Notes: generated from the sequence alone by a model not told the origin. 64,000 nt of DNA from Arthrobacter sp. APC 3897 (GCF_030407495.1 NZ_JASDDG010000001.1:124001-188000), one strand, 5' to 3'. Counted from the stretch's first letter, positions 19,414 through 32,098 are shown. Numbers and translations: made by a program.

Positions 19414-20439
19414 ATGAACTTCCTGACCGGATCCCTGCCCATCCTTCCCCAGCCCGCAGCGGACCGCGGAACGGGCGGGCAGGATTCCCGGGCTGTGGTG
19501 GCCCTGGGCGGCGGTCACGGACTGTCTGCGTCGCTCTCCGCACTGCGCCTGCTTACCACTGACCTGACGGCCGTCGTCACGGTGGCCGACGACGGCGGAT
19601 CCTCCGGCCGCCTGCGCGAGGAGCTGGGCGTCCTGCCGCCGGGAGACCTGAGGATGGCCCTGGCAGCTCTGTGCGATGACACGGATTGGGGCCGCACCTG
19701 GCGCGACGTCATGCAGCACCGCTTCCAGTCCCGGCCCGGTGTGACCGGTTCGCTGGACAACCATGCCCTGGGCAACCTGCTGATCGTGACCCTGTGGGAA
19801 CTTCTGGGGGACCCGGTGGCCGGTCTGCAGTGGGCCGGCGCCCTGCTCGGTGCCCGCGGCCAGGTCCTGCCGATGTCCACCATGCCGCTCACCATTGAAG
19901 GCGACGTCCAGCGCCGCCCGGAGCACGGCGGTCGGCTGGAACTGATCACCGGACAGGCCCGGCTTGCCGCTGCCGGTGTCCGGGGAAAGGTCAGCGAAGT
20001 CAGGTTGACTCCGGCGGATGCCCCGGCCTGCCCGGAAGCGCTGGCGGCCATCGAGCGGGCGGACTGGATTATTCTGGGACCGGGCTCCTGGTACACCTCC
20101 GTGCTGCCGCATTTGATGCTGCCGGACCTGCGCAACGCCCTGTGCAGCAGCCGCGCCAAGGTGTGCCTGACCATGAACCTGAGCAATGAGACCAAAGAAA
20201 CAACGGGCATGTCGGCGCTGGACCATCTGGCGGAGATCCGGCGGTATGCTCCGGAGCTGCAGGTAGACGCCGTGCTGGCCGACCCCGGCGTGATTGAGGA
20301 CCCGGACGCTTTCGGCGAGGCCGTAGCAGGCATGGGCGGCCGGCCCGTTTTCGGTAAGGTGGGGGCTGCGACGGGGCGGCCGATCCATGATCCGCTGCGC
20401 CTGGCAACCGCATACCACGATATCTTTGGGGAGAACTAG
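19414..20439 (+). CDS. yvcK: YvcK/GlmR family UDP-GlcNAc-binding protein
   Basis: A 341-aa CofD-like Rossmann protein. The N-terminal [12 protein letters not shown] (29-40) and [14 protein letters not shown] segments form the nucleotide pocket, and [13 protein letters not shown] is the typical later motif. In Bacillus and mycobacteria YvcK/CuvA binds UDP-GlcNAc and helps direct carbon to cell-wall precursors. It starts at the base after the rapZ stop and is followed by whiA 10 bp later, so the three form one operon. A leader of about 25 residues precedes the fold and is not conserved. Confidence 0.92.
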   Translation: MNFLTGSLPILPQPAADRGTGGQDSRAVVALGGGHGLSASLSALRLLTTDLTAVVTVADDGGSSGRLREELGVLPPGDLRMALAALCDDTDWGRTWRDVMQHRFQSRPGVTGSLDNHALGNLLIVTLWELLGDPVAGLQWAGALLGARGQVLPMSTMPLTIEGDVQRRPEHGGRLELITGQARLAAAGVRGKVSEVRLTPADAPACPEALAAIERADWIILGPGSWYTSVLPHLMLPDLRNALCSSRAKVCLTMNLSNETKETTGMSALDHLAEIRRYAPELQVDAVLADPGVIEDPDAFGEAVAGMGGRPVFGKVGAATGRPIHDPLRLATAYHDIFGEN

Positions 20440-20449
20440 GAGTGTATTT

Positions 20450-21430
20450 GTGGCGTTGACCGCAGCAGTAAAAGAGGAACTTTCACGACTGGATGTGAAA
20501 AAGTCCTCCGTCCGCAAAGCGGAAGTATCGGCCTTGCTGCGATTCGCCGGAGGACTGCACATCATCTCCGGCCGTATTGTGATTGAAGCAGAAGTGGACC
20601 TGGCGTCCACAGCCCGGCGGCTCCGGGCCGCCATTGCCGAGGTGTACGGGCATGCCGCGGACATCATTGTCGTGTCCGGCGGCGGACTGCGCCGCGGCAA
20701 CCGCTACGTGGTGCGGGTGGTCAAGGACGGTGAATCCCTGGCGCGGCAGACCGGCCTCCTGGATGCCCGCGGGCGTCCCGTCCGGGGCCTGCCCTCAGTG
20801 GTGGTCAACGGCTCCGCAGCTGACGCCGAGGCCGTATGGCGCGGTGCGTTCCTGGCCCACGGTTCGCTGACTGAGCCCGGACGTTCCTCCTCCCTGGAAG
20901 TCACCTGTCCCGGCCCCGAGGCAGCGCTGGCACTGGTGGGCGCCGCCCGCCGGATCGGCATCGCCGCCAAAGCCAGGGAAGTGCGCGGCATCGACCGCGT
21001 CGTGATCCGCGACGGCGACACCATTGCCGCCCTTCTCACCCGCATGGGGGCCCATGACGCCCTGATGGTCTGGGAAGAACGGCGCATGCGCAAGGAAGTC
21101 CGCGCCACGGCAAACCGGCTGGCCAACTTCGACGACGCCAACCTGCGCCGGTCGGCCCAGGCCGCCGTCGCCGCCGGGGCGCGGGTGGACCGCGCACTGG
21201 ACATCCTGGGCGAGGACGTTCCGGATCATCTTCGCTATGCCGGCGAGCTGCGCGTGGCACACAAACAGGCTTCCCTGGACGAATTGGGCCATTTGGCTGA
21301 TCCGCCCATGACCAAGGACGCCATTGCCGGCCGGATCCGCCGCCTGCTCGCCATGGCGGATAAGCGGGCAGCTGAATTAGGCATCCCCGGCACTGAGGCG
21401 AATGTGACTCCTGAGATGCTTGATGAGTAG
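20450..21430 (+). CDS. whiA: DNA-binding protein WhiA
   Basis: WhiA, 326 aa, combines an N-terminal LAGLIDADG-like domain, which lacks the catalytic homing endonuclease residues, with a C-terminal helix-turn-helix domain ([18 protein letters not shown]). In Streptomyces it acts with WhiB to switch on cell division during sporulation; in non-sporulating actinobacteria the role is less known. The GTG at 20450 gives the family N-terminus [10 protein letters not shown] and has AGGAG 7 nt upstream. It is the last gene of the rapZ operon. Confidence 0.95.
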   Translation: MALTAAVKEELSRLDVKKSSVRKAEVSALLRFAGGLHIISGRIVIEAEVDLASTARRLRAAIAEVYGHAADIIVVSGGGLRRGNRYVVRVVKDGESLARQTGLLDARGRPVRGLPSVVVNGSAADAEAVWRGAFLAHGSLTEPGRSSSLEVTCPGPEAALALVGAARRIGIAAKAREVRGIDRVVIRDGDTIAALLTRMGAHDALMVWEERRMRKEVRATANRLANFDDANLRRSAQAAVAAGARVDRALDILGEDVPDHLRYAGELRVAHKQASLDELGHLADPPMTKDAIAGRIRRLLAMADKRAAELGIPGTEANVTPEMLDE

Positions 21431-21537
21431 CACCCAAGCATAAGATGGGCTAAGCATGCTGCCTATTGGCGGCGCTCAAGTTTCCGGGTGGAAAACCCCG
21501 TCCGGATAACCGATCCGACTTTCATTGGAGGATTTTT

Positions 21538-23405
<1,868 letters not shown>

Positions 23406-23481
23406 GGCCCCCGTCCGGCCGTGCCGGCTGCCCTGCAAATCCCACAAGCCCCCAATGCCCGCAAGGGATGTAAAGGTAGAC

Positions 23482-24708
23482 ATGACAGTCAAGACTCTTG
23501 AGGAACTGATCAACGACGGCGTCGATGGTCGGTATGTGCTGGTCCGCTCGGACCTGAATGTGCCGCTGGACAACGGCACGGTGGCCGATGACGGACGCAT
23601 CCGTGCGTCCATCCCGACCCTTCAGAAACTGGTGGAACACGGCGCCAAGGTGATCGTCATGGCGCACCTGGGACGGCCCAAGGGCACACCGGATGAAAAG
23701 TACTCGCTGCAGCCCGCCGCAGACCGGTTGGACGAGCTCGCACCGTTCGCGGTCGAATTTGCCGCCGACGTGGTGGGGGAGAGCGCGCATGAGCTGGCCG
23801 GTTCCCTGGCCGCGGGCTCCGTCCTGGTGCTGCAGAACATCCGCTTTGATCCGCGCGAAACGTCCAAGAACGACGACGAGAGGCTGGCCCTGGCACGCGA
23901 ACTTGCCGGGCTCACCGGAGACAACGGTGCCTACGTTGATGATGCCTTCGGTGCCGTACACCGCAAACACGCCAGTGTGTACGACATTGCCGAGATCCTC
24001 CCTGCATACGAGGGCGACCTGGTGCACACCGAGGTTGAGGTGCTCAAGCGGCTTACCGAGAATCCCGAGAAGCCCTACGTCGTCGTTCTGGGCGGCTCCA
24101 AGGTTTCGGACAAACTGGCCGTCATCGAGAACCTCATGGAGCGCGCCGACTACCTGCTGGTGGGCGGTGGAATGGTCTTCACCTTCCTGGCTGCCCAGGG
24201 CTACAACGTGGGGGCATCGCTGCTGGAGTCGGACCAGATCGAGAAGGTCAAGGGCTACCTCAGCCGTGCCAAAGAGGTTGGCTGCGAGTTTGTCCTCCCC
24301 ACCGACATCGTGGTGGCGGACAAGTTCGCTGCGGACGCCGACGTCGAGGTGGTTCCCGCGGATGCGATGGAGAGCAGCCGGTTTGGTGCCTCCGGCATCG
24401 GCCTGGATATTGGCCCGGACTCTGCTGCGGCCTTTGCCGGGAAGATCGGTTCGGGCCGGACCATTTTCTGGAACGGTCCCATGGGCGTCTTCGAGTTTGA
24501 TGCGTTCGCCAACGGCACCCGCACGGTTGCCCAGGCGCTGAAGGACTCCTCCGGCTTTTCCGTGGTTGGCGGCGGCGACTCCGCCTCGGCTGTCCGGAAG
24601 CTGGGCTTCAGCGACAGCGACTTCGGGCACATCTCCACCGGCGGCGGTGCTTCCCTGGAATACCTGGAAGGCAAGAAACTGCCCGGCCTGACGGTCCTGG
24701 ACCAGTAA
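23482..24708 (+). CDS. pgk: Phosphoglycerate kinase
   Basis: Monomeric glycolytic kinase, 408 aa, making ATP from 1,3-bisphosphoglycerate. Conserved segments include RSDLNVPL near the N-terminus, the substrate-binding MAHLGRPKG, the LGGSKVSDK hinge, and the C-terminal nucleotide motif [10 protein letters not shown] with [13 protein letters not shown]. The ATG at 23482 gives the standard N-terminus. It lies 76 bp after gap and precedes a strong hairpin. Confidence 0.98.
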   Translation: MTVKTLEELINDGVDGRYVLVRSDLNVPLDNGTVADDGRIRASIPTLQKLVEHGAKVIVMAHLGRPKGTPDEKYSLQPAADRLDELAPFAVEFAADVVGESAHELAGSLAAGSVLVLQNIRFDPRETSKNDDERLALARELAGLTGDNGAYVDDAFGAVHRKHASVYDIAEILPAYEGDLVHTEVEVLKRLTENPEKPYVVVLGGSKVSDKLAVIENLMERADYLLVGGGMVFTFLAAQGYNVGASLLESDQIEKVKGYLSRAKEVGCEFVLPTDIVVADKFAADADVEVVPADAMESSRFGASGIGLDIGPDSAAAFAGKIGSGRTIFWNGPMGVFEFDAFANGTRTVAQALKDSSGFSVVGGGDSASAVRKLGFSDSDFGHISTGGGASLEYLEGKKLPGLTVLDQ

Positions 24709-24715
24709 AGCCCCG

Positions 24716-24749
24716 GTGCGGGCCGCTGCCATCCGGCGGCGGCCCGCAC
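24716..24749 (+). other. Hairpin in the pgk-tpiA gap
   Basis: An 11-bp perfect stem (24716-24726 with 24739-24749), with three more possible inner pairs, starts 8 nt after the pgk stop. No T-run follows, so it is more likely a processing or stability element than a full terminator. Confidence 0.5.
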
Positions 24750-24828
24750 TCCCATGTCCGCCTGCCGTACGGCAGCTGCATGTTTCCCCACAGCCAACTG
24801 ATGACGAATATTTGAAAGCGGAGCAATA

Positions 24829-25644
24829 ATGACTACGTCGACCAACGGCAAGTTTGATCGGACACCGCTGATCGCGGGCAACTGGAAGATGAACATGGAC
24901 CATGTCCAGGGCATCACCCTGCTGCAAAAGCTTGCCTGGACACTCAAGGATGCACAGCACGACTACCACCGCGTGGAGGTGGCTATTTTTCCCCCGTTCA
25001 CCGATTTGCGCAGCGTCCAGACGCTGATCAACGGTGACAAGCTGGACATCGAATACGGTGCGCAGGACCTGTCGCCGAAGGACTCCGGTGCCTACACCGG
25101 TGACATCTCGGGCCAGTTCCTCTCCAAGCTGGGCTGCAAGTACGTCCTCGTAGGCCACAGCGAACGCCGGACCGTGCACGGTGAATCCGATGAGCTGCTC
25201 AACGAAAAGCTCAAGGCCGCCTACCGCAATGATCTGGTGCCGGTACTGTGCGTCGGCGAAGGACTGGAAATCCGCCAGTCCGGCAACCACGTTGCCCACA
25301 CCCTGGAGCAGGTCCGCAGCGACCTCGCCGGCCTTGATGCAGACCAGGTCTCCGCACTGGTCATCGCCTATGAGCCCATCTGGGCCATCGGCACCGGTGA
25401 GGTTGCCGGTCCCGCCGACGCACAGGAAATGTGCTCGGCCATCCGCGCCGAGATCGCGGACCTGTACGACGATGCCGTCGCCGCCAAAACCCGGCTGCTG
25501 TACGGCGGCTCCGTCAAGGCACAGAATGCCGCCAGCATTCTGAAGGAACGCGACGTGGACGGCGTGCTTGTTGGCGGTGCCAGTTTGGATGTGACCGAAT
25601 TTGCTAATATTGTCAGGTTCGAACAACATCTGGTGACCGACTGA
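24829..25644 (+). CDS. tpiA: Triosephosphate isomerase
   Basis: TIM-barrel isomerase, 271 aa, interconverting dihydroxyacetone phosphate and glyceraldehyde 3-phosphate. Substrate Lys20 is in GNWKMN, catalytic His110 in LVGHSERR, catalytic Glu182 in [11 protein letters not shown] (the last part being the mobile loop), and LLYGGSVK binds phosphate. GCGGAG precedes the ATG by 6 nt. About 10 residues of leader come before the fold. Confidence 0.98.
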   Translation: MTTSTNGKFDRTPLIAGNWKMNMDHVQGITLLQKLAWTLKDAQHDYHRVEVAIFPPFTDLRSVQTLINGDKLDIEYGAQDLSPKDSGAYTGDISGQFLSKLGCKYVLVGHSERRTVHGESDELLNEKLKAAYRNDLVPVLCVGEGLEIRQSGNHVAHTLEQVRSDLAGLDADQVSALVIAYEPIWAIGTGEVAGPADAQEMCSAIRAEIADLYDDAVAAKTRLLYGGSVKAQNAASILKERDVDGVLVGGASLDVTEFANIVRFEQHLVTD

Positions 25645-25708
25645 TTTGCAGCTGACCTGCACCGCAGTGCACGTCTCCATTCCGTGAGTCACCCCCGAAA
25701 GGCCGTAC

Positions 25709-25960
25709 GTGGAAATTCTGAAGATTGTCCTGCTGGTTCTTCTAGCCATCACCAGCCTGCTGCTGACGTTGCTCATCCTGCTTCATAAGGGACGCGGCGG
25801 CGGCATGTCGGACATGTTCGGCGGCGGCATGACGTCCAGCATGGGCTCATCAGGGGTTGCCGAACGCAACCTGAACCGCTTTACCGTGGCGCTCGGATTG
25901 TCCTGGGGCCTGGTCATCATTGCCCTCGGCCTAATCCAGCGCTTTTCCGGCGAAGCCTAG
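25709..25960 (+). CDS. secG: Preprotein translocase subunit SecG
   Basis: An 83-aa membrane protein with two hydrophobic helices (about 3-22 and 60-76) joined by a glycine-rich cytosolic loop (GRGGGMSDMFGGG), the standard SecG pattern. It associates with SecYE and eases SecA-driven export. The start is GTG at 25709. It follows tpiA by 64 bp, the usual actinobacterial arrangement, and is closed off by a hairpin terminator. Confidence 0.93.
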   Translation: MEILKIVLLVLLAITSLLLTLLILLHKGRGGGMSDMFGGGMTSSMGSSGVAERNLNRFTVALGLSWGLVIIALGLIQRFSGEA

Positions 25961-25996
25961 GTATTCCACGGCCCCCGGCCAGCGGACTTAAACCAC

Positions 25997-26034
25997 AGAA
26001 GCCCCGGAGATCCGCCAGGACCTCCGGGGCTTCT
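25997..26034. terminator. Bidirectional terminator between secG and pgl
   Basis: A perfect 13-bp stem (25997-26009 with 26022-26034) with a 12-nt loop lies between convergent secG and pgl. Both outer ends are A/T-rich. Confidence 0.75.
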
Positions 26035-26050
26035 ATGTGCCCGGGGGAAA

Positions 26051-26875
26051 CTAGTCCGCTGCGGCGGCGCCCGTTCCTTCCGGGTCCAGGAGCCGTTCAG
26101 GCAGCTGAGAGGCAGCCGCCTGGTCAATCAGCCAGCGGGTCTTGGTGCGCCCGTGCGCACCCCCGGCCGGAACCTGGACCGAGCCGGCACCGGCCAGCGC
26201 AAGGCCCACCGCTCCGGCCTTGTCCTCGCCTGCCACGGTAAGCCAGACCTCCTCGGCGGTGTTGATGGCTTCCATGGTCAGTGACACGCGCTCAGCAGGA
26301 GGCTTGGGCGCGTTGGACACCGCCACCACGGTTTCACCCGTGGTCCGCACGCCCGCCATTTCGGGAAACAGCGACGCAATATGGGCGTCCGGACCGACAC
26401 CCAGCAGGAGCACATCGAAGCGGGGCAGCCGTGGATCGATCGATTCGAACCCCGGAGCCAGCTCTTCCTGCGCCGCTTCACTCGCCAGCGCCCGTGCATA
26501 GGCCAGAGCGGCTTCTCCGGCGCTGGACACCTCATCGGCGGCCGGCACGGGATGAACCCGGGCCGGATCAACGGGCAGCCGGGAGAGCAGGGCATCCGCA
26601 GCCTGGGCGGCATTGCGGTCGGGGGAGTCAGCAGGAAGGAACCGCTCATCACCCCACCAGAAGTTCACCCTGGACCAGTCCACCGCGGAGCGCGCGGGCG
26701 CCGTGGAGACAGCGTCGAGGACCGCGATGCCCACAGTCCCGCCCGTGAGTACCACGGTGGCGACTCCGCGCCGGCTCTGCACGTCCACCAGCTTGGTGAT
26801 CAACCGGGCCGCTGTGGCAGCGGTCAGGGCCTGCACGTCGGGGTGAATGCTCACGCCGTTGGGAGAATGCATCAT
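26051..26875 (-). CDS. pgl: 6-phosphogluconolactonase
   Basis: DevB/Pgl-type lactonase, 274 aa, hydrolysing 6-phosphoglucono-lactone in the oxidative pentose phosphate pathway. Conserved segments are LTGGTVG near residue 44, the FWWGDERFLP motif and LLGVGPDAHIASLFP. The ATG at 26875 overlaps the opcA stop as ATGA; a second ATG at 26872 is equally near. It is the last gene of the tkt-tal-pgi-zwf-opcA-pgl operon. Confidence 0.93.
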   Translation of the reverse strand: MMHSPNGVSIHPDVQALTAATAARLITKLVDVQSRRGVATVVLTGGTVGIAVLDAVSTAPARSAVDWSRVNFWWGDERFLPADSPDRNAAQAADALLSRLPVDPARVHPVPAADEVSSAGEAALAYARALASEAAQEELAPGFESIDPRLPRFDVLLLGVGPDAHIASLFPEMAGVRTTGETVVAVSNAPKPPAERVSLTMEAINTAEEVWLTVAGEDKAGAVGLALAGAGSVQVPAGGAHGRTKTRWLIDQAAASQLPERLLDPEGTGAAAAD

Positions 26876-27807
26876 GCGGTTATCCCTTCCTGGGACAGGC
26901 AGGCTGCCAGCCCCTGTGTCAGTACTTCACCGTAGACTTCGTCAGGATCGAGCCGGCGGAGTTCCTCAGCCAGGCAGTCACGCAGATTACGGCGCGGCAG
27001 CGGTATCTGCTGCTCAGGCTGGCCGGGCTGCGTCAGGTACGCCGTAAGCTGGTCCGGACGGAACAATTCCACGTTACCGCCGTCACGCTCGAAGACCACG
27101 GACCCGATGCCGGTTCCCGGCTCACCTTCGACAATCTTCACGGGAACCTTGAGCGCGTACTTCAGCCAGGCGGCGAGCAGGAAGGTGCTGGCCGAGTCGG
27201 AGGCACCTGCAACGGTTACCGCGGTGACCGGATCAGTGCCGGCTTCATCGAGCACCGCTGCGAGCTGGATCCGCCAATCCGTCAAACGGGTCCAGCTGAG
27301 GTCGGTGTCACCGTCCGCATACGCCTCGCCCAGCGCCAGCAGAGCCCGTTTGGGATCGTCCGCGGTTGCGGCGTCGGTAATGCGCCGGTGCGCGATGCCG
27401 CCCAGGGGTGTCTGCGCCGGATCCACGGGAACACCGTGGGGCCACCACACCACAATGGGAGCGTCCGGCAGGAGCAGGGCCGAGACAAGGGACACGCTTT
27501 CCCCGGCGAGTTCACCGTGCCGGTAAAGGACAATCACCTCGGAAGCACCCGCGTCCCCGCCCACGCGGATCTCGGCGTCCAGCCGGGTGGTGTCATCGGC
27601 GGAGCCGCCCGCCAGCACGATAATGCGGCAGGGATGCTCCCGGCTCGCCTCGTTGGCGGCGGCGATGGCCTCCTCCACGAAATCGGGCTCGGTGTCCACC
27701 ACCAGGGTCAGGACGCGGCCCAGGGTGACCACCCCGCCCTTTTCCCGCATGGCCACAATCTCTTTGGACACCTTGGATGTTGTTGTGTCCGGCAGATCTA
27801 CAATCAC
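26872..27807 (-). CDS. opcA: Glucose-6-phosphate dehydrogenase assembly protein OpcA
   Basis: OpcA, 311 aa, binds and activates glucose-6-phosphate dehydrogenase in cyanobacteria and actinobacteria. The N-terminus MIVDLPDTTTSKVSKEI and the central PIVVWWPHGVP are the clear family marks. It is locked between zwf and pgl by 4-bp overlaps on both sides, so it should be made in step with Zwf. Confidence 0.93.
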   Translation of the reverse strand: MIVDLPDTTTSKVSKEIVAMREKGGVVTLGRVLTLVVDTEPDFVEEAIAAANEASREHPCRIIVLAGGSADDTTRLDAEIRVGGDAGASEVIVLYRHGELAGESVSLVSALLLPDAPIVVWWPHGVPVDPAQTPLGGIAHRRITDAATADDPKRALLALGEAYADGDTDLSWTRLTDWRIQLAAVLDEAGTDPVTAVTVAGASDSASTFLLAAWLKYALKVPVKIVEGEPGTGIGSVVFERDGGNVELFRPDQLTAYLTQPGQPEQQIPLPRRNLRDCLAEELRRLDPDEVYGEVLTQGLAACLSQEGITA

Positions 27808-29348
27808 GGCCTTCTCCAGGTCCTTCCGTCTTGGGCAAGCAGTTCATCAGCGGAGCCGGGGCCCCAGCTCCCGGGAGCATAGGGCTCCGGCTGGGTGCCC
27901 AGGGAGGCCCAGTACTCTTCGAACGGATCCACAATCTTCCAGGACAGTTCCACTTCCTGATGCCGCGGGAACAAAGGAGGCTCACCCAGCAGGACGTCCA
28001 GGATCAGGCGTTCGTATGCTTCCGGACTGGACTCCGTGAAGGAATGTCCGTAGCCGAAGTCCATGGACACGTCCCGGACTTCCATCTGCGTGCCGGGAAC
28101 CTTGGAACCGAACCGGATGGTGGCGCCCTCATCGGGCTGCACCCGGATCACCACGGCGTTCTGGCCGAAGTCATGGTCATTGTGGTCGCGGAAAAGAAGG
28201 TTGGGTGCACGTTTGAACACCACGGCAATTTCCGTGACCCGACGGCCCAGACGCTTGCCGGCCCGAAGGTAGAAGGGAACCCCGGCCCAGCGGCGGGTAT
28301 TGATGTCCACCCGGATGGCAGCGAAGGTCTCGGTGGTGGAATCCGGGTTGAAGCCTTCTTCCTCCAGGAAACCGGTGACCCGTTCTCCGCCCTGCCAGCC
28401 GCCGGTGTACTGTCCGCGCGCTGAGTGCTTGGACAGGTCCTCGGGGAGCCGGACGGCGGCAAGCACCTTTTCCTTCTCGGCGCGCAGATGATCGGCGTCG
28501 AAGGAGATGGGCTCTTCCATCGCCGTCAGCGCCAGCAGCTGCAGGAGGTGGTTCTGGATGACGTCGCGGGCTGCACCCACGCCGTCGTAATACCCGGCGC
28601 GGCCGCCGATGCCAATGTCCTCAGCCATCGTGATCTGGACATGGTCAACGAAGTTCGCGTTCCAGATCGGCTCAAACAACTGGTTGGCAAAGCGCAGTGC
28701 CAAGATATTCTGGACCGTTTCCTTGCCCAGGTAATGGTCAATGCGGAACACCGAATCTGCCGGGAAGACGGACTCCACCACGTTGTTCAGTTCCCGGGCG
28801 GACTGCAGGTCGTGGCCGAACGGCTTCTCGATGACCACACGGCGCCACTTGCCCTCAGACGTTTCGGCCAGGCCGTGCCTGGAAAGCTGCTGGCAGACCT
28901 GCTCGAAGGACTTCGGCGGAACGGACAGATAGAACGCATGGTTGCCCCGGGTGCCGCGCTCGGTGTCCAGCGTCTCCAGGGTGTCTTTGAGCTTGGCGAA
29001 GGCCTCATCGCTGTCGAAGCCGCCCTCAACGAAGCGGATGCCTTCCGCCAGCTGCTTCCAGACGTTCTCGTTGAAATCTGTGCGGGCATGGCTCTGCACC
29101 GAGTCCTTCACCTGGGCGGCGAATTCCTCGTTGCTCCAGGGCCGCCGGCCAAAGCCCACCAGGGAGAAACTGGGCGGAAGCAGCCCACGGTTGGCGAGAT
29201 CGTAGACCGCCGGAATGAGTTTCTTCCGGGCCAGGTCCCCGGTGACCCCGAAGATCACCAACGAGGACGGTCCGGCAATGCGGGACAGCCGGCGGTCCCG
29301 GGGGTCCCGCAGCGGGTTGGCGGCACCCGTCTTTTCATCTGCGGGCAT
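27804..29348 (-). CDS. zwf: Glucose-6-phosphate 1-dehydrogenase
   Basis: Zwf, 514 aa, oxidises glucose 6-phosphate with NADP+ and commits carbon to the pentose phosphate pathway. The coenzyme motif is GVTGDLARKK (34-43), EKPFGHD lies near 174-180, and the substrate motif is RIDHYLGKE (202-210) with the catalytic His. The ATG begins directly after the pgi stop codon. Length and motifs are standard. Confidence 0.97.
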   Translation of the reverse strand: MPADEKTGAANPLRDPRDRRLSRIAGPSSLVIFGVTGDLARKKLIPAVYDLANRGLLPPSFSLVGFGRRPWSNEEFAAQVKDSVQSHARTDFNENVWKQLAEGIRFVEGGFDSDEAFAKLKDTLETLDTERGTRGNHAFYLSVPPKSFEQVCQQLSRHGLAETSEGKWRRVVIEKPFGHDLQSARELNNVVESVFPADSVFRIDHYLGKETVQNILALRFANQLFEPIWNANFVDHVQITMAEDIGIGGRAGYYDGVGAARDVIQNHLLQLLALTAMEEPISFDADHLRAEKEKVLAAVRLPEDLSKHSARGQYTGGWQGGERVTGFLEEEGFNPDSTTETFAAIRVDINTRRWAGVPFYLRAGKRLGRRVTEIAVVFKRAPNLLFRDHNDHDFGQNAVVIRVQPDEGATIRFGSKVPGTQMEVRDVSMDFGYGHSFTESSPEAYERLILDVLLGEPPLFPRHQEVELSWKIVDPFEEYWASLGTQPEPYAPGSWGPGSADELLAQDGRTWRRP

Positions 29349-30977
29349 CTAGCTGCGTCCGCCTTCCGATACCAGGCTGCGGACGGCTGCTTCCAGTTCC
29401 CGGACACCCTGTTCACGGTCCGTGAAGTTCAGCCGCAGGACCGGCCGGCCCTGGTCCGCCAGGACGGAGGCATCGCCGGCTGCCTGGGCAGAGATCAGCT
29501 CCCCGAAGGTGAACGGACGGCCGGGAACGGAGAGGTCTTCCTGCGGCGTGCCGGTGATCTGCAGGTAGGCGCCCTGGGCGGGCCCGCCCTTGTGGAACTG
29601 TCCGGTGGAGTGCAGGAAGCGCGGTCCCCAGCCAAACGTCACCGGACGGCCGGTGGCCGCGGCCAGCTCGGGGCGGATGGACTCCAGTTCCGACTGACGG
29701 TTCCGGTCCAGATAGGCCTGGACACTGAGGTAGCCGTCGGCTCCCAGCTGCCCCAGCAGGGCGGAAAGGGCTGCGGTCAGGGTGCCGGCGCTGCCGAGCA
29801 GTTCGGACGGGGCACGGACTTCCACAGCACCGTCAACGAAGTTGGGTTCCGTGGGCTCCGGCCGGGCGTCCAGCATGCCGCGGGCTGCCTTCTTGGCTGC
29901 CTCGACGTCGGGCTGGTCAAAAGGATTGATGGCCAGCAGCCGGCCGGCTACAGCGGTGGCAAATTCCCAGAGGATGATCTGCCCGCCCAGGGAACCGGCC
30001 ACGACAACCTGGTCGCCTTCCGGTTCCGGATCCGTGTCCACGGCCACCAGGCGCGCGGTGAGCACGTCGGAGGCACCGGAAGTCGTCTCAGGGGCACCGG
30101 CTTCGGCGACTACGGGCAGCAGGCCCGTGCCCAGTTTCCCCGTGGACTCGGCAATGAGCTGCTCGGCCCAGTCGGGGAATCCGGCCAGTCCCGACCCCTC
30201 GTCCACAATGACCACCTTGTTGCGCAGCGGGTCGGTTCCGCCCAGGGCGGCACCGAGCTGCAGGCCGATGTTATCGGCTGCATTGTCGCTGAGGATCTCC
30301 AGGGCGTCTTCGGCATCATCGAGCAGTGCTTCGATGTCCGCGCCGGCCAGGCCCGACGGGACCAGCCCAAAGGCGGTGAGGGCGGAATAACGGCCGCCCA
30401 CGTTCGGATCGGCGTTGAAGACGGCGCGGTAGCCGGCTTCGCGGGCGGCACCGTCAAGGGGCGAACCCGGGTCGGTGACGACGACGATGCGTGACTTGGC
30501 GTCAATTCCGGCATCCGTAAACGCCTGTTCGAAAATGCGGCGCTGGGAGTCGGTCTCCACCGTGGAGCCCGACTTGGAGGACACCACAATGACGGTCTCC
30601 TCCAGACCGGATGCCAGGGCGGCGCGGACGACGTCGGGGTCCGTGGAGTCCAGGACCGTCAGGTCCACGCCGGCGGTGCGGGTAATAACCTCCGGGGCCA
30701 GGGAAGAACCGCCCATGCCGGCGAGGACCACGCGGGTCACTCCCTCGGCGGCCAGTTCTTCCCGCAGCCCGCGGATCTGTCCAACGAGCGGCCGGGAGGC
30801 CTCGGAGGGGTTCAGCCAACCAAGGCGGATCGAGGCCTCTGCTTCTGCATCGGGTCCCCACAGAGTGGGGTCCTGGGCAAGGAGACGGGCGGCTACCTCA
30901 TCACGCACCAGGGCAGGTACGTTCTTTTCAACGGCGGCCAGCGCGGCCCCGGCTGCTTCGAAGGACAGTGTGGTCAT
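29349..30977 (-). CDS. pgi: Glucose-6-phosphate isomerase
   Basis: A 542-aa sugar isomerase-fold enzyme interconverting glucose and fructose 6-phosphates. It has LAGMGGSSLAPEV, the phosphate-binding SSKSGSTVET and the GGRYSALTAFGLVP region, and belongs to the actinobacterial Pgi variant that differs from the E. coli enzyme. Placed inside the pentose phosphate operon between tal and zwf, it can return fructose 6-phosphate from transketolase and transaldolase back to Zwf. Confidence 0.92.
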   Translation of the reverse strand: MTTLSFEAAGAALAAVEKNVPALVRDEVAARLLAQDPTLWGPDAEAEASIRLGWLNPSEASRPLVGQIRGLREELAAEGVTRVVLAGMGGSSLAPEVITRTAGVDLTVLDSTDPDVVRAALASGLEETVIVVSSKSGSTVETDSQRRIFEQAFTDAGIDAKSRIVVVTDPGSPLDGAAREAGYRAVFNADPNVGGRYSALTAFGLVPSGLAGADIEALLDDAEDALEILSDNAADNIGLQLGAALGGTDPLRNKVVIVDEGSGLAGFPDWAEQLIAESTGKLGTGLLPVVAEAGAPETTSGASDVLTARLVAVDTDPEPEGDQVVVAGSLGGQIILWEFATAVAGRLLAINPFDQPDVEAAKKAARGMLDARPEPTEPNFVDGAVEVRAPSELLGSAGTLTAALSALLGQLGADGYLSVQAYLDRNRQSELESIRPELAAATGRPVTFGWGPRFLHSTGQFHKGGPAQGAYLQITGTPQEDLSVPGRPFTFGELISAQAAGDASVLADQGRPVLRLNFTDREQGVRELEAAVRSLVSEGGRS

Positions 30978-30982
30978 TTTTC

Positions 30983-32098
30983 CTATGCCTCTTTCGCGGT
31001 ATCCAGAGCGGTCTGAACGGTCTCGAGGAGTTCTCCCCAGCTGACCACGAACTTGTCCAGGCCTTCGGTTTCGAGCTGCTCGACGACGTCGTTGTAGGAG
31101 ATGCCAAGGCCGTCCAGTGAATCCAGAACGGCGCTGGACTCCGCGTAGGTCCCGGTGATGGTGTCGCCGGTGATCTCGCCGTGGTCCGCGGTGGCGTTCA
31201 GGGTCTTCTCCGGCATGGTGTTGACCGTGTGCGGTGCCACCAGGCCGGTGACGTACAGGGTGTCCGGCAGTGCCGGGTCCTTGACGCCCGTGGAAGCCCA
31301 GAGCGGACGCTGTGCGTTGGCGCCGGCCGCTGCCAGGACCTGCCAGCGCTCGGTGGCGAACTGCTCCTCGAACACCTGGTAGGCGAGGCGGGCGTTGGCC
31401 AGGCCGGCCTTGCCCTTCAGTGCCTTGGCTTCGTCGGTGCCGACGGCGTCCAGCTGCTTGTCGATCTCTGCATCCACGCGGGACACAAAGAAGGAAGCAA
31501 CCGAGTGGATCTTGGACAGGTCATGTCCGTTTTCCTTCGCCTGTTCAATGCCCACCATGTAGGCGTTGATGACCTCGCGGTAGCGCTCCAGCGAGAAGAT
31601 CAGCGTGACGTTGACGCTGATGCCCGCGGCCAGGGTGGCGGAGATGGCCGGCAGGCCTTCCCTGGTTGCCGGGATCTTGATCAGCACGTTGTAGCGGCCA
31701 ACCTTGTTGAACAGTTCCTTGGCTTCCCGGATGGTGCCCTCGGTGTCACGGGACAGGCGGGGATCAACCTCGATGGAGACACGGCCGTCCACGCCGTGGG
31801 TGGCTTCAGCCACGGGGGCGAAGACATCGCAGGCCTGCAGGACGTCGTCGGTGGTGATCTCGAAAACGGCCTTGTCCACGTCGGCGCCGGAGCGCGCAAG
31901 CTGCTGCACCTGTGCGGCGTAGGACTCGCCGTTGGCCAGGGCGGCGGCGAAGATGCTCGGGTTGGTGGTTACGCCAACCACGTTCTTGGTGTCCATGAGG
32001 TCCTTGAGGGACCCGGAGACGATGCGTTCGCGGGACAGGTCGTCCAGCCAGATGGATACGCCGGCTTCGGAGAGCCGTGCGGTGGGTGTGGAAGTCAT
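30983..32098 (-). CDS. tal: Transaldolase
   Basis: A 371-aa transaldolase of the longer actinobacterial type, moving a three-carbon ketol unit between sugar phosphates. Conserved segments include [10 protein letters not shown] at the N-terminus, GVTTNPSIF and the VLIKIPAT stretch containing the Schiff-base Lys. It lies 5 bp before pgi and 23 bp after tkt on the same strand. Confidence 0.96.
   Translation of the reverse strand: MTSTPTARLSEAGVSIWLDDLSRERIVSGSLKDLMDTKNVVGVTTNPSIFAAALANGESYAAQVQQLARSGADVDKAVFEITTDDVLQACDVFAPVAEATHGVDGRVSIEVDPRLSRDTEGTIREAKELFNKVGRYNVLIKIPATREGLPAISATLAAGISVNVTLIFSLERYREVINAYMVGIEQAKENGHDLSKIHSVASFFVSRVDAEIDKQLDAVGTDEAKALKGKAGLANARLAYQVFEEQFATERWQVLAAAGANAQRPLWASTGVKDPALPDTLYVTGLVAPHTVNTMPEKTLNATADHGEITGDTITGTYAESSAVLDSLDGLGISYNDVVEQLETEGLDKFVVSWGELLETVQTALDTAKEA

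Noticed and set aside
18412-20700. Minus-strand open frame across rapZ, yvcK and the start of whiA
   Set aside because: Antisense shadow; all three plus-strand genes have full conserved motifs and good spacing.
28425-30494. Long plus-strand open frame across zwf and pgi
   Set aside because: Antisense to two well-supported enzymes and lacking a ribosome binding site or family motifs.
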